A stretch of 64,000 nucleotides of DNA from Rugamonas sp. A1-17 (GTDB taxonomy: Bacteria > Pseudomonadota > Gammaproteobacteria > Burkholderiales > Burkholderiaceae_D), in NCBI GenBank assembly GCA_025548565.1, contig JAJLPB010000001.1, positions 558,001 to 622,000 on the forward strand. The letters run 5' to 3'. Under the pieces are notes generated by a model, which saw only the letters and a program-made list of their open reading frames with translations, searched no databases and was not told the origin of the DNA. The position numbers and the translations under genes are program-made. This document shows positions 17,890 to 25,783 of this stretch, piece after piece. Within the stretch, counting starts at the first letter, position 1; each line of letters opens with the position of its first letter.

Positions 17890-18481
17890 TTTGACCGTAT
17901 TCATCGTCGACGACGACCCGTCGGTGCGCGACGCGCTGAGCCTGCTGCTGGGCGTGCGCGGCTACCGCACCGCGATGTTCGCCAGCGGCGAAGCCTTCCT
18001 GCAGGCGTGGCAGCCGTCGTGGCGCGGCTGCATGCTGATCGACATCCGCATGTCCGGCATGGACGGCCTGAGCCTGCAAATGGAATTGCGCCGGCGCGAC
18101 TGCCGCATCCCGGTCATCATCATGAGCGGGCATGGCGACGTCAGCATGGCGCGCGCGGCGTTCAAGGCCGACGCGGTGGATTTCCTGGAGAAGCCGTTCG
18201 ACGACGGCAAGCTGATCGCCGCCATCGACGAGGCGCTGGCGCGCGCGCGCAGCGTGCACACCGAACAGCAGCGGCGCAGCCGCAGCGACAGCCTGCTGAG
18301 CGAGCTGACGCCGCGCGAGCGGGAGGTGATGGAACTGGTGGTGATGGGCCGCCACAACCGCGAGATCGGGCCGGCGCTGGGCATCAGCGTGCGCACGGTG
18401 GAAGTGCACAAGGCGCGGCTGATGGCCAAGCTGGGCGTCGACAACGTCGCCGACCTGGTGCGCATAACAATGCAGGACTAG
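17879..18481 (+). CDS. FixJ-type LuxR family response regulator
   Basis: A 200-aa DNA-binding regulator. The receiver domain has acidic VDDD near residue 10, the phospho-acceptor Asp55 in LIDIRMSG, and the conserved Lys in FLEKPF. The C-terminal LuxR helix-turn-helix contains LTPREREVMELVVMG and ISVRTVEVHKARLM. Its ATG lies inside the end of the kinase gene, so the two are co-translated and form one two-component system. Targets are not evident here. Confidence 0.93.
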   Translation: MQHDLTVFIVDDDPSVRDALSLLLGVRGYRTAMFASGEAFLQAWQPSWRGCMLIDIRMSGMDGLSLQMELRRRDCRIPVIIMSGHGDVSMARAAFKADAVDFLEKPFDDGKLIAAIDEALARARSVHTEQQRRSRSDSLLSELTPREREVMELVVMGRHNREIGPALGISVRTVEVHKARLMAKLGVDNVADLVRITMQD

Positions 18482-18482
18482 C

Positions 18483-18562
18483 CGTCGTCCCCGCGCAGGC
18501 GGGGATCCATGCTGAGCTGGCGACGGACACGTTGTATGGCCCCCGCCTGCGCGGGGACGACG
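18483..18562. repeat. REP-like inverted repeat, copy 2
   Basis: Ends are inverted CGTCGTCCCCGCGCAGGCGGGG sequences (22-bp arms, slightly imperfect), with internal CCATGCTGAG as in copy 1. It lies between the converging response regulator and O-antigen ligase fusion genes. Confidence 0.85.
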
Positions 18563-18564
18563 AT

Positions 18565-20826
18565 TCAGGCCGGCACCAGCGCCTCGGCGCGCCACGATTC
18601 CACCACCTCCAGCACCTGTTGCGGCGTGATGGCCAGCATGCAGGTGCAGCGCGCCGCGTCCTCGCAGTGGCCGCAGGCGACCGGCGTGCACAGGCTGCGC
18701 GCGCGCGGACCCAGCGCGCCCCAGCGCACGATGTCGATCGGTTTGAGCGGCGGGAACAGGCCCAGCGCCGGCCGCCCCAGCGCCGACGCCAGGTGCAGCG
18801 GCCCGGTGCCGCTGGCGATCAGGCCATCGCAGCCGCCGACCAGCGCGGTGAAACCGTCCAGGTCCAGGCGGCCGCACAGATTCTCCACATTCGGCAAGGC
18901 CAGCAAGTCGGGCGCCTGCCGCGCCAGCAGCTCGCCCTCGGCCGCGCTGCCGGTCACCAGCACCCGCACGCCCTCGACCGCGCCCAGCAAGCCGGCCAGC
19001 GCCGTGTAGTGCTGCAGCGGCCATTCGCGGCCGTTGCCGTTGGACTTGGGATGCAGGATCAGCTTGAAGCCGGGGCCGGCCAGCAGCGCGTCGGCGGCCG
19101 GATGGCGCGGCGTGTTCAGGCCGTACATGGTCTTCAACAGTTCCAGCGGCGGCTCGTAGTCCACGCCCAGCGGCAGCAGCAGCTTGAAGTTCAGCTGCGC
19201 CTCGTGCAGCGGCGAGTTGGCGCGGCTGAAGGTGGCCAGCCGGTTGCAGTGGTACCAGTGGTGGATGCGGTGGCTGCTGCCGATGCGGCGCTCGATGCCG
19301 GCGCGGCGCGCGGCCGCCGCCAGCGTGCGCATCGGGAAGGTGAAGATCATCGTGTCGCAGCCGCTGCGCGCCAGGCCGTCGGCCCAGTCCTCGCCCAGCT
19401 CCTCCTGCGTCAGCACCTGGTCGACGTGGCGGCACTGCGCCACCACGGCGGCGGCGTAGCGGCGGCACAGGAACACGATCTCGGCCTGCGGGTACAGCTG
19501 CTTCAGGTAACCGGCCAGCGGCAGGGTCAGCACCACGTCGCCGATGTTGTCGGTGCGGGCGATCAGGATGCGGCGCGGCACCGGCGCCGGGTATTGCGCG
19601 GCCAGGCACATGCCGACCAGGCTGCACACCATCATCACGTAAAACACTTTCGGCATCATCAGCCAGAACATCACGTCGGTCAGGCCGAAGCCGATGAAGG
19701 CCACCACCACCACCATGCCGGCCAGGGCCAGCGGGCGCTGGCCCCGGTCGGCGCTGCGCAGTTGACGGGAGAAGAAGCGCAGCGGCGCCACGTACATCAG
19801 GATCAGCAGGCTGAAGTCCAGCAGGCCGCCGGTGGCCAGGCAGTTGAGCATGTCGTTGTGGCTACTGCTGTAGAGCAGCGCCGGCGACTGCTGCAGCCGG
19901 CCCTGGGCCGCCAGCGCGTGCAGCGCCACGTCGAATTGTTCGCGTCCCACGCCCAGCCATGGATGTTCGAGGAACATCATCACCGACGCCTTCCACAGCT
20001 CCAGGCGGATGCCGACCGAGGTGGTGGCGTCGCCCAGCGCCAGGTAGCGCTGGATTTCCGTCAGCGCCTGTTCGATGCGCACCGCCACGCCGGTGGCCGG
20101 CACGGCCAGCGCCAGCACGACCAGCGCCAGCAGCGCGGCGCCCACCACCAGCAGGCGGCGGCCGTACAGCTGCGCGCCGTAGCGCACGACCGGGATCATG
20201 ACCAGCGGCAGCGCCAGCCAGCCGCCGCGCGAGGCCGACAGCATCGAGGCCAGCAGGCCGCACACCAGGCCGACGCCGGGCAGCCAGGCCATGCGCGTGT
20301 TGCGCAGGTCGGTCAGGCCGCACAGCGACATCAGGCCGCAGGCCAGCGCCAGGTCGCCGAAGGTGATTTCATGGTGGGTGAAGCCGATCGCGCGCTCCAT
20401 GCCGAGCACGGTCACCTGGTACAGCGCGACCGCGGCCGACAGCACGGCGGCAAAGCACAGCCCCAGCCAGAAGTGGCGGGCGCGCGGGCGCAGGTAGTAG
20501 ACCACGCCGATGCAGCTCAGGCCGAACAGCAGGCGCGACGGCCCGTCCAGCGTGTTCAGGCGCTGCTGGTCCAGCACCAGCCGCGCCAGCGACACCAGGA
20601 AGTAGCCGCCGAAGGCCAGCACCACGCCGCCGATGTCGTTCCAGTGGCGCTTGTACAGCGGCAGCAGCGTGCGGCCGCGGCGGAACAGCAGCAGCAGGAT
20701 CATCAGCTGGACCAGGCCGAGGCCGACCTTGCTCGACAGCGCCAGCGCCGGCAGCAGGAAGATCATCGTCGAGGAGAGCGGACCGCCATATTCGGTGTGC
20801 GGCGTCGAGGGGCTGGCTGGAGTCAT
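18565..20826 (-). CDS. O-antigen ligase (WaaL-like) fused to glycosyltransferase family 9
   Basis: A 753-aa fusion. Residues 1 to about 420 are a polytopic membrane O-antigen ligase domain: many hydrophobic segments, LSASRGGWLALPLVM, and the periplasmic loop with HPWLGVGREQF and SSSHNDMLNCLATGG. From about residue 425 a cytosolic glycosyltransferase 9 (heptosyltransferase-like) domain follows: RRILIARTDNIGDVVLTLP, then HPKSNGNGREWP, and SGTGPLHLASALGRPALGLF. The Met at 20826 is chosen; the longer frame to 21060 overlaps the divergent waaF. No stop or frameshift separates the halves. It likely joins two steps of LPS assembly in one polypeptide. Confidence 0.85.
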   Translation of the reverse strand: MTPASPSTPHTEYGGPLSSTMIFLLPALALSSKVGLGLVQLMILLLLFRRGRTLLPLYKRHWNDIGGVVLAFGGYFLVSLARLVLDQQRLNTLDGPSRLLFGLSCIGVVYYLRPRARHFWLGLCFAAVLSAAVALYQVTVLGMERAIGFTHHEITFGDLALACGLMSLCGLTDLRNTRMAWLPGVGLVCGLLASMLSASRGGWLALPLVMIPVVRYGAQLYGRRLLVVGAALLALVVLALAVPATGVAVRIEQALTEIQRYLALGDATTSVGIRLELWKASVMMFLEHPWLGVGREQFDVALHALAAQGRLQQSPALLYSSSHNDMLNCLATGGLLDFSLLILMYVAPLRFFSRQLRSADRGQRPLALAGMVVVVAFIGFGLTDVMFWLMMPKVFYVMMVCSLVGMCLAAQYPAPVPRRILIARTDNIGDVVLTLPLAGYLKQLYPQAEIVFLCRRYAAAVVAQCRHVDQVLTQEELGEDWADGLARSGCDTMIFTFPMRTLAAAARRAGIERRIGSSHRIHHWYHCNRLATFSRANSPLHEAQLNFKLLLPLGVDYEPPLELLKTMYGLNTPRHPAADALLAGPGFKLILHPKSNGNGREWPLQHYTALAGLLGAVEGVRVLVTGSAAEGELLARQAPDLLALPNVENLCGRLDLDGFTALVGGCDGLIASGTGPLHLASALGRPALGLFPPLKPIDIVRWGALGPRARSLCTPVACGHCEDAARCTCMLAITPQQVLEVVESWRAEALVPA

Positions 20827-20965
20827 GGTCACGCGGTCGGGGCGGCGGGGGCCGGCAAAAAGGCTGATTATAGCAGCATGGCCGGGCCCTTCCAGAGGCG
20901 GCCCCGGCTTGTGGCTGCGGCCGCGATGGGCGATAATCGAGCCGGCATGGGCCACCGGCCTGACG

Positions 20966-22039
20966 ATGAAAGATTCCGTGTTACCCGATAAAACCGTCAC
21001 CGCCGGGACCGCGCCGCGCACCCTGGTCATTTCCCCCAACTGGATCGGCGACGCCGTCATGGCCCAGCCGCTGCTGCAGCTGCTGCGCGCCGCCCATCCC
21101 GGCCGTCCGATCGACGTGCTGGCGCCGCCGGCGGTGTCGCCCGTGTGGCGCCAGATGGCCGAGGTCGACGAGGTGCTGGAAACCCCGTTCCGCCACGGCG
21201 CGCTGCAGCTGAAGGAGCGCTGGAAATACGCGCGCCTGCTGCGCCAGCGCGGCTACGCCGACGCCTATGTGCTGCCCAACACCATCAAATACGCGCTGAT
21301 CCCCTGGCTGGCTGGCATCAAGCGCCGGGTCGGCTACAAGGGCGAGAGCCGCCACGGCTTGATCAACGTGATGCACCACGACGACACGCCGCCGCGGCCG
21401 ATGGTGGCCTTCTACGCCGCGCTGGCCGGCGCGCCGCAAGCGCCGCCGCCGGCCGGCGCCGCCCTGCCGCGCCCGCGCATGGCGGTGGACGCGGCGCAAA
21501 TCGCCGCGGTGCGCCAGCGCCACGGCATCGACCTGGCGCGGCCGGTGGTGGCGTTCGCGCCCGGCGCCGAATTCGGCGGCGCCAAGCGCTGGCCGGCGGC
21601 CCACTTCGCCGGCCTGGCGCAAGCCATCCTGGAACGCGACGGCGCCGCCCGGATCGTGCTGCTGGGCTCGCCCAAGGACCAGCCGGCCTGCGCCGAGGTG
21701 GCGGCCGGCATCGCCGGCGGCGCGGTGTTCAACCTGGCCGGCTCCACCAGCCTGGCCGAGGCCATCGCGCTGATCGCCGGCAGCGCTGCCGTGGTCGCTA
21801 ACGATTCCGGCCTGCTGCACATCGCCTCGGCGCTGAACCGGCCGGTGGTGGCGCTGTACGGCCCCACCGACCCCGGCCACGCGCCGCCGTTTTCCGACCT
21901 GGCGGCCTCGCTGTCGCTGCGGCTGGCCTGCGCGCCGTGCAAGCAGCGCGAGTGTCCGCTGGGGCATCAGGACTGCATGGTCAAGTTGACGCCGGAGCTC
22001 GTATGGCACAGCCTGCAACCGATGCTGCCCGCGCCTTGA
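20966..22039 (+). CDS. waaF: Lipopolysaccharide heptosyltransferase II
   Basis: A 357-aa cytosolic GT-B enzyme that adds the second L-glycero-D-manno-heptose to the LPS inner core from ADP-heptose. It has the N-terminal signature SPNWIGDAVMAQPLLQLL, the motif PGAEFGGAKRWPAAHFA, and the nucleotide-binding C-terminal motif NDSGLLHIASALNRPVVAL. It also has Cys-rich CAPCKQRECPLGHQDC, usual for WaaF. The ATG at 20966 gives a normal length; an open frame continues upstream to 20633 without family character. It is divergent from the ligase fusion gene, with about 140 bp between. Confidence 0.93.
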   Translation: MKDSVLPDKTVTAGTAPRTLVISPNWIGDAVMAQPLLQLLRAAHPGRPIDVLAPPAVSPVWRQMAEVDEVLETPFRHGALQLKERWKYARLLRQRGYADAYVLPNTIKYALIPWLAGIKRRVGYKGESRHGLINVMHHDDTPPRPMVAFYAALAGAPQAPPPAGAALPRPRMAVDAAQIAAVRQRHGIDLARPVVAFAPGAEFGGAKRWPAAHFAGLAQAILERDGAARIVLLGSPKDQPACAEVAAGIAGGAVFNLAGSTSLAEAIALIAGSAAVVANDSGLLHIASALNRPVVALYGPTDPGHAPPFSDLAASLSLRLACAPCKQRECPLGHQDCMVKLTPELVWHSLQPMLPAP

Positions 22040-22084
22040 ACGGCGCGGCACGCCTGGTTTTCCGTATAGCCGCGCCCGCCGGCT

Positions 22085-23620
22085 ATGTCGTCCATGTTTA
22101 AACGCTATACGATCACATTCTGGGCCACGCTGTTTGTCGGCGTGGTCTGCCTGTCGCTGGTGGCGGTCGACGTCTGGCGCAGCCTGATCGCGCGCGAGGC
22201 CCAGCTGCAGGAAATGCAGCGCCTGGCCTCCAACGTGGCGCGCGCGATGGCGCAGCACGCCGACGACACCATCAAGGCCGCCGACACCGCGCTGGCCGAC
22301 ATCGTCGAGCGCATCGAGGCCGACGGCCTGGGCGCGCCGCAGCTGGTGCGGGTGCGGCGCCAGATGCAGGCGCACGTGGCCAACCTGCCGCAGCTGGCCG
22401 GCCTGTTCATGTACGACGAGCGCGGCCGGTGGCTGGTCAATTCGCCCGCCGTGCTGGGCGCCTCGCTCAACAACGCCGACCGCGAATACTTCGAGTACCA
22501 CCGCACCCACAGCGAGCGCGGCCCGCACGTCGGTCCGCCGGTGATCAGCCGCACCAGCGGCAAATGGATCATCCCGGTGTCGCGTCGCCTCGACACGGCC
22601 GACGGCGGCTTCGGCGGCGTGGTGCTGGCCACGCTGGACATCGACTACTTCCGCCGCTACTACCAGAGCTTCGACATCGGCGCGCGCGGCGCGGTGGCGC
22701 TGATCTCCGGCCAGGGCGCGCTGATGCTGCGCCAGCCGTTCGACGAGAACCGGGTCGGCATCAGCCTGGGCGACAGCACCTTGTTCCGCGCCTACCGCGC
22801 GCACGGCAGCGGCAGCGGCCTGTTCGCCTCGTCGTACGACGGCGAGGTCCGCTACAACAGCTACCGCGGCCTGGAGCACTATCCGCTGTTCGTGACGGCC
22901 GCGTTGTCGCAGGAGGAGATGCTGGAGCAGTGGCGCCACGACAGCTTCACGCGCTCGATCGGCGTGATCGTGCTGGCCGTGCTGCTGGGCTTTTTCGGCA
23001 AGCGGCTGGTGGACCAGATCAATCTGCGGGTGCAGGCCGAGGCCGAGCTGCGCCGGGCGCGCGACGCGCTGGAGGGCGCCAACCGCACGCTGGAGCGGCT
23101 GGCCATGCAGGACGGCCTGACCGGGCTGGCCAACCGCCGCCAGCTCGACGTCACCCTGGGCAACGAGTTCAGCCGCGCGATCCGGCACGAGGACACACTG
23201 TCGTGCGTGATGATCGACGTCGACTACTTCAAGCAGTACAACGACCTGTACGGCCACGGCGCCGGCGACGATTGCCTGTGCGCGGTGAGCAAGCTGATCC
23301 GCACGCTGACGCCCAAGCGCCCGGGCGACGTGGTGGCCCGCTACGGCGGCGAGGAAATCGCCATCCTGCTGCCGAACACCGGCCTCGAGGGCGCGGTCGC
23401 GGTGGCCGAGCGCATCCGGCAGGCGATCGCCGCGCAGAAGATGCCGCACAACGGCAGCCCGTTCGGCATGGTGACCGTCAGCGCGGGCGTGGCGGCGATG
23501 GCGCCGCGCCGGGGCGACGTCGCCGGTGTGCTGGTGGAGGCGGCCGACAAGGCGCTGTACGCCGCCAAGTCGGCCGGCCGCAACCAGGTCGGCGCGGCCG
23601 CCGTGCCGCCGGCCGCCTAG
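22085..23620 (+). CDS. Membrane-anchored diguanylate cyclase with periplasmic sensor
   Basis: A 511-aa c-di-GMP synthase. One membrane segment near residues 10-30 and another near 295-312 frame a periplasmic double-Cache-like sensor (LPQLAGLFMYDERGRWLVNS, NADREYFEYHR, PPVISRTSGKWIIPVSRR). A short coiled linker leads to a GGDEF domain with MQDGLTGLANRR, DVDYFKQYND and an active-site variant RYGGEEI near residue 419. GGEEI/F is a functional form of the GGDEF loop. An RxxD inhibitory site is not evident at the usual position. It ends 4 bp inside the converging hydrolase gene. Confidence 0.93.
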   Translation: MSSMFKRYTITFWATLFVGVVCLSLVAVDVWRSLIAREAQLQEMQRLASNVARAMAQHADDTIKAADTALADIVERIEADGLGAPQLVRVRRQMQAHVANLPQLAGLFMYDERGRWLVNSPAVLGASLNNADREYFEYHRTHSERGPHVGPPVISRTSGKWIIPVSRRLDTADGGFGGVVLATLDIDYFRRYYQSFDIGARGAVALISGQGALMLRQPFDENRVGISLGDSTLFRAYRAHGSGSGLFASSYDGEVRYNSYRGLEHYPLFVTAALSQEEMLEQWRHDSFTRSIGVIVLAVLLGFFGKRLVDQINLRVQAEAELRRARDALEGANRTLERLAMQDGLTGLANRRQLDVTLGNEFSRAIRHEDTLSCVMIDVDYFKQYNDLYGHGAGDDCLCAVSKLIRTLTPKRPGDVVARYGGEEIAILLPNTGLEGAVAVAERIRQAIAAQKMPHNGSPFGMVTVSAGVAAMAPRRGDVAGVLVEAADKALYAAKSAGRNQVGAAAVPPAA

Positions 23621-24321
23621 CGTTCGCTCATCTGGCGCAGCGCCGCGTGCGCCAGCGGCGGCGACACCAGGTGGGCGCCGTCGAATTCTCCATACCGCAC
23701 CGCGTAACCCTCGCCGGCCAGGCGCACGGCGATGGCCTTGCCCCGTTCCACCGGCAGCACCCGGTCGTGCGTGCCGTGGGCGATGAACACGCGCGGCATG
23801 CCGCTGCGCCGCAGCGGCGACATGAAGCCGGGCGAGAAGGCGAAGATGTCGGCGAACAGGCCGCCGTTCATCAGCCCGACCGACAGCGCGTACGAGGCGC
23901 CGTCGGAAAAGCCGCCCAGCGCCACGGCGTCGGCGGCCACGTTGTAGCGCTGCATGGTCCACAGCAGCAGGCGGTCGATGAAGGCCAGGTCGGGGCCGTA
24001 GCCGCCGCGCAGGAAATCCCAGCTGGTCGACAGCGCCTCGGGCAGCAACAGCAGGAAGCGCTGCTGGGCCGCGTGCGCCAGCGCGAGCAGGTCGCCGCCG
24101 CCATGCTGGCCGCCGGCGCCGTGCAGCAGCACCAGCAGCGGCAGCGGCAGGTCGTCGTCCCGCTGCGGCACGTACAGGCGGGCGTGGCGGTTATTCGGGA
24201 AGGCCAGCCGGTGGACGCCGGCCGCCAGCGGCAGTGGCGGCGGCCTCGGCCGCGCCAGCCCGGCGCGGGCGTGCAATAGCCCGTCGCTGTAGGGCGCTGG
24301 CGGAGTGGCGTCGGTTGGCAT
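23617..24321 (-). CDS. Alpha/beta hydrolase (esterase/depolymerase-like)
   Basis: A 234-aa alpha/beta hydrolase without an obvious signal peptide. The oxyanion region is LLVLLHGAGGQHGG, the nucleophile elbow is GGFSDGASYAL (GxSxG), the acid is in HGTHDRVLP and the His in FDGAHLV. It resembles the carboxylesterase and PHB-depolymerase-like branch. The substrate is unknown. The Pro-rich N-terminus suggests the true start might be somewhat downstream, but no other Met precedes the core. Confidence 0.8.
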   Translation of the reverse strand: MPTDATPPAPYSDGLLHARAGLARPRPPPLPLAAGVHRLAFPNNRHARLYVPQRDDDLPLPLLVLLHGAGGQHGGGDLLALAHAAQQRFLLLLPEALSTSWDFLRGGYGPDLAFIDRLLLWTMQRYNVAADAVALGGFSDGASYALSVGLMNGGLFADIFAFSPGFMSPLRRSGMPRVFIAHGTHDRVLPVERGKAIAVRLAGEGYAVRYGEFDGAHLVSPPLAHAALRQMSER

Positions 24322-24337
24322 GGCGGCTCATTCGCGT

Positions 24338-24991
24338 TTATTTACGGACGAAGGTGGTCAGCTCCCAGCTGTCGCGGTTGAAGATGCGGCCGTTCCAGTC
24401 GGTGTCGCGGTAGTCGAGCTTGACGAAGTTGTTGACCGCCGGCGCGAACCACACCGTCTCGGTCAGCTGGCCGCTGCCGCCGGGGCTGTTCGGTTCCTCG
24501 CCGTGGTACAGCGCCTCCACCTCCAGCTTGAGCGCGTCGAATTCGCCGGCCGCCACCTTGATCTTTTCCCAGTTTAGCACCTTGCCCTTGATGCGGTAGC
24601 GCCAGTGCTTGCCGGACTTGGGATTGTCGCCGGTGGCGTCGGTGGTCCATTCCTTGCCGGGCGCGAGCGGGAAGGCGTAGCGCGCGAACGCCGGCGCGAA
24701 GTGCATGGCGCCGCGGTCGACGGGATTCATCTCGGCGCTGAACAGCTGTTTGCCGATCAGGGCGCCGCTGGCGGCGCGCTTGATGTCCACGTGCACGCCG
24801 GCGGCGTCGACGCCGGTCACTTCCACGCGGTTGAGGTTGCCCTTCGCGCCCTTCCAGACGTCGGTGTACTGGTAGGTCCAGGAATCGCCGACGGCCGGCG
24901 CCGGCGCCGGCACCGGCCCGTGTTCGTCCGCCAGCGCGAGCTGCGCCGCCAAAGTCAGTCCCAACGCCGCCAGTATGTGCCGAGTCGCCAT
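24338..24991 (-). CDS. Exported protein of unknown function
   Basis: A 217-aa protein with a clear signal peptide (RHILAALGLTLAAQLALA, cleavage after ALA) and a mature part starting DEHGPVPAPAPAVGDSWTYQY. The rest is beta-rich, with alternating hydrophobic strands and WRYRIKGKVLNWEKIKVAAG. Bacterial proteins with a GDSWTY-like start are common and mostly uncharacterised. The start is set by GGAGGTGGC right before the ATG; an open frame to 25177 has no coding character. No catalytic motif was seen. Confidence 0.75.
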   Translation of the reverse strand: MATRHILAALGLTLAAQLALADEHGPVPAPAPAVGDSWTYQYTDVWKGAKGNLNRVEVTGVDAAGVHVDIKRAASGALIGKQLFSAEMNPVDRGAMHFAPAFARYAFPLAPGKEWTTDATGDNPKSGKHWRYRIKGKVLNWEKIKVAAGEFDALKLEVEALYHGEEPNSPGGSGQLTETVWFAPAVNNFVKLDYRDTDWNGRIFNRDSWELTTFVRK

Positions 24992-25194
24992 GCCACCTCC
25001 GAAATAGTGTGTGATTAATATTGTAATTATGCCATCGGATGGCAAGGCGGCATGAGCGAAATTGTGCGCGCTGTGGCGCTGGCAAGACAGCGGGGCCGGC
25101 GCAGATTGGCCGCCAGGGTCAGCGTTGAGTGGCCCACCGCCGCGCGGTGCGATGCTAGCATTGTGGCATGGCCGCACTCAATCACAGGTACCCA

Positions 25195-25686
25195 ATGAAG
25201 CTCATCCGGATCATCACCAGCATCGCACTGTTCGGCGCGCTGTCCGCCGCGCGCGGCGACGAGGCCGCGGCCAGGCTGCACGCGCTGAACGACGCCGAGC
25301 TGCGCGGCGTGTCGACGCCGGTTCCGGCGCCGGTGGCACGGCCGCCGGCACGCCCGCCGCATCGCGGCCTGTTTCCCTTGCACGGCCTGTTCGGCGGCAT
25401 TGTCGGTGCCGACACCAAGGGCGCCGAGATGGGCTCGGTGCTGTTCCCGCTGCTGGGTGTGTTGAATGCCGACGTGACGGCGCGCGACGTCGTCTACGGG
25501 CCGAACGGCAGCGCGCCGCGCCTCAACGCGGACGGTTCCGTCAACCTGGCGCTGCCGGCGTCGATCGGCGAGCTCGACCTGCAGAACATCCGCACCGGCG
25601 TCAACGACAACAGCAATTTCGGCTCGGTGCAGATCCGCGGCATCGACCTGAGCCGCACGGTGATCACGGTCGCGCCGACCCGCTGA
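25195..25686 (+). CDS. Small exported protein of unknown function
   Basis: A 163-aa protein with a signal peptide (MKLIRIITSIALFGALSAARG). The mature start contains LNDAELRGVS, similar to the short L-DAEL-GV motif seen after the signal peptide in several pilus- or surface-associated betaproteobacterial proteins. A Pro-rich linker (PVPAPVARPPARPPHR) and a beta-rich C-terminus follow (SIGELDLQNIRTG, GSVQIRGIDLS). No family was recognised. Upstream in-frame ATG at 25168 is possible but would spoil the signal peptide. Confidence 0.65.
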   Translation: MKLIRIITSIALFGALSAARGDEAAARLHALNDAELRGVSTPVPAPVARPPARPPHRGLFPLHGLFGGIVGADTKGAEMGSVLFPLLGVLNADVTARDVVYGPNGSAPRLNADGSVNLALPASIGELDLQNIRTGVNDNSNFGSVQIRGIDLSRTVITVAPTR

Positions 25687-25720
25687 GCCGGCGCGGAGAC
25701 GCCGCGCCGCACGGTACGCC

Positions 25721-25738
25721 TTGTCATCTGCAAGTCAT
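25721..25738 (+). promoter_or_regulatory. Candidate Pho box upstream of the metallophosphoesterase gene
   Basis: Two heptamers, TTGTCAT and AAGTCAT, are separated by 4 bp. This gives the 11-bp period of the CTGTCAT-N4-CTGTCAT Pho box. It is 45 bp before the start codon. The match is imperfect (6/7 and 5/7). Confidence 0.35.
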
Positions 25739-25783
25739 GTTGGACCTTTAGCATGGGCGCTTTCAAATTGCTGAGGGCGTAAC

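Noticed and set aside
18007..20991. A 994-codon plus-strand frame through the response regulator and opposite the ligase fusion
   Set aside because: Gln/Arg/His-rich composition and no motifs; it runs through a repeat and opposite a gene with clear membrane and GT9 signatures.
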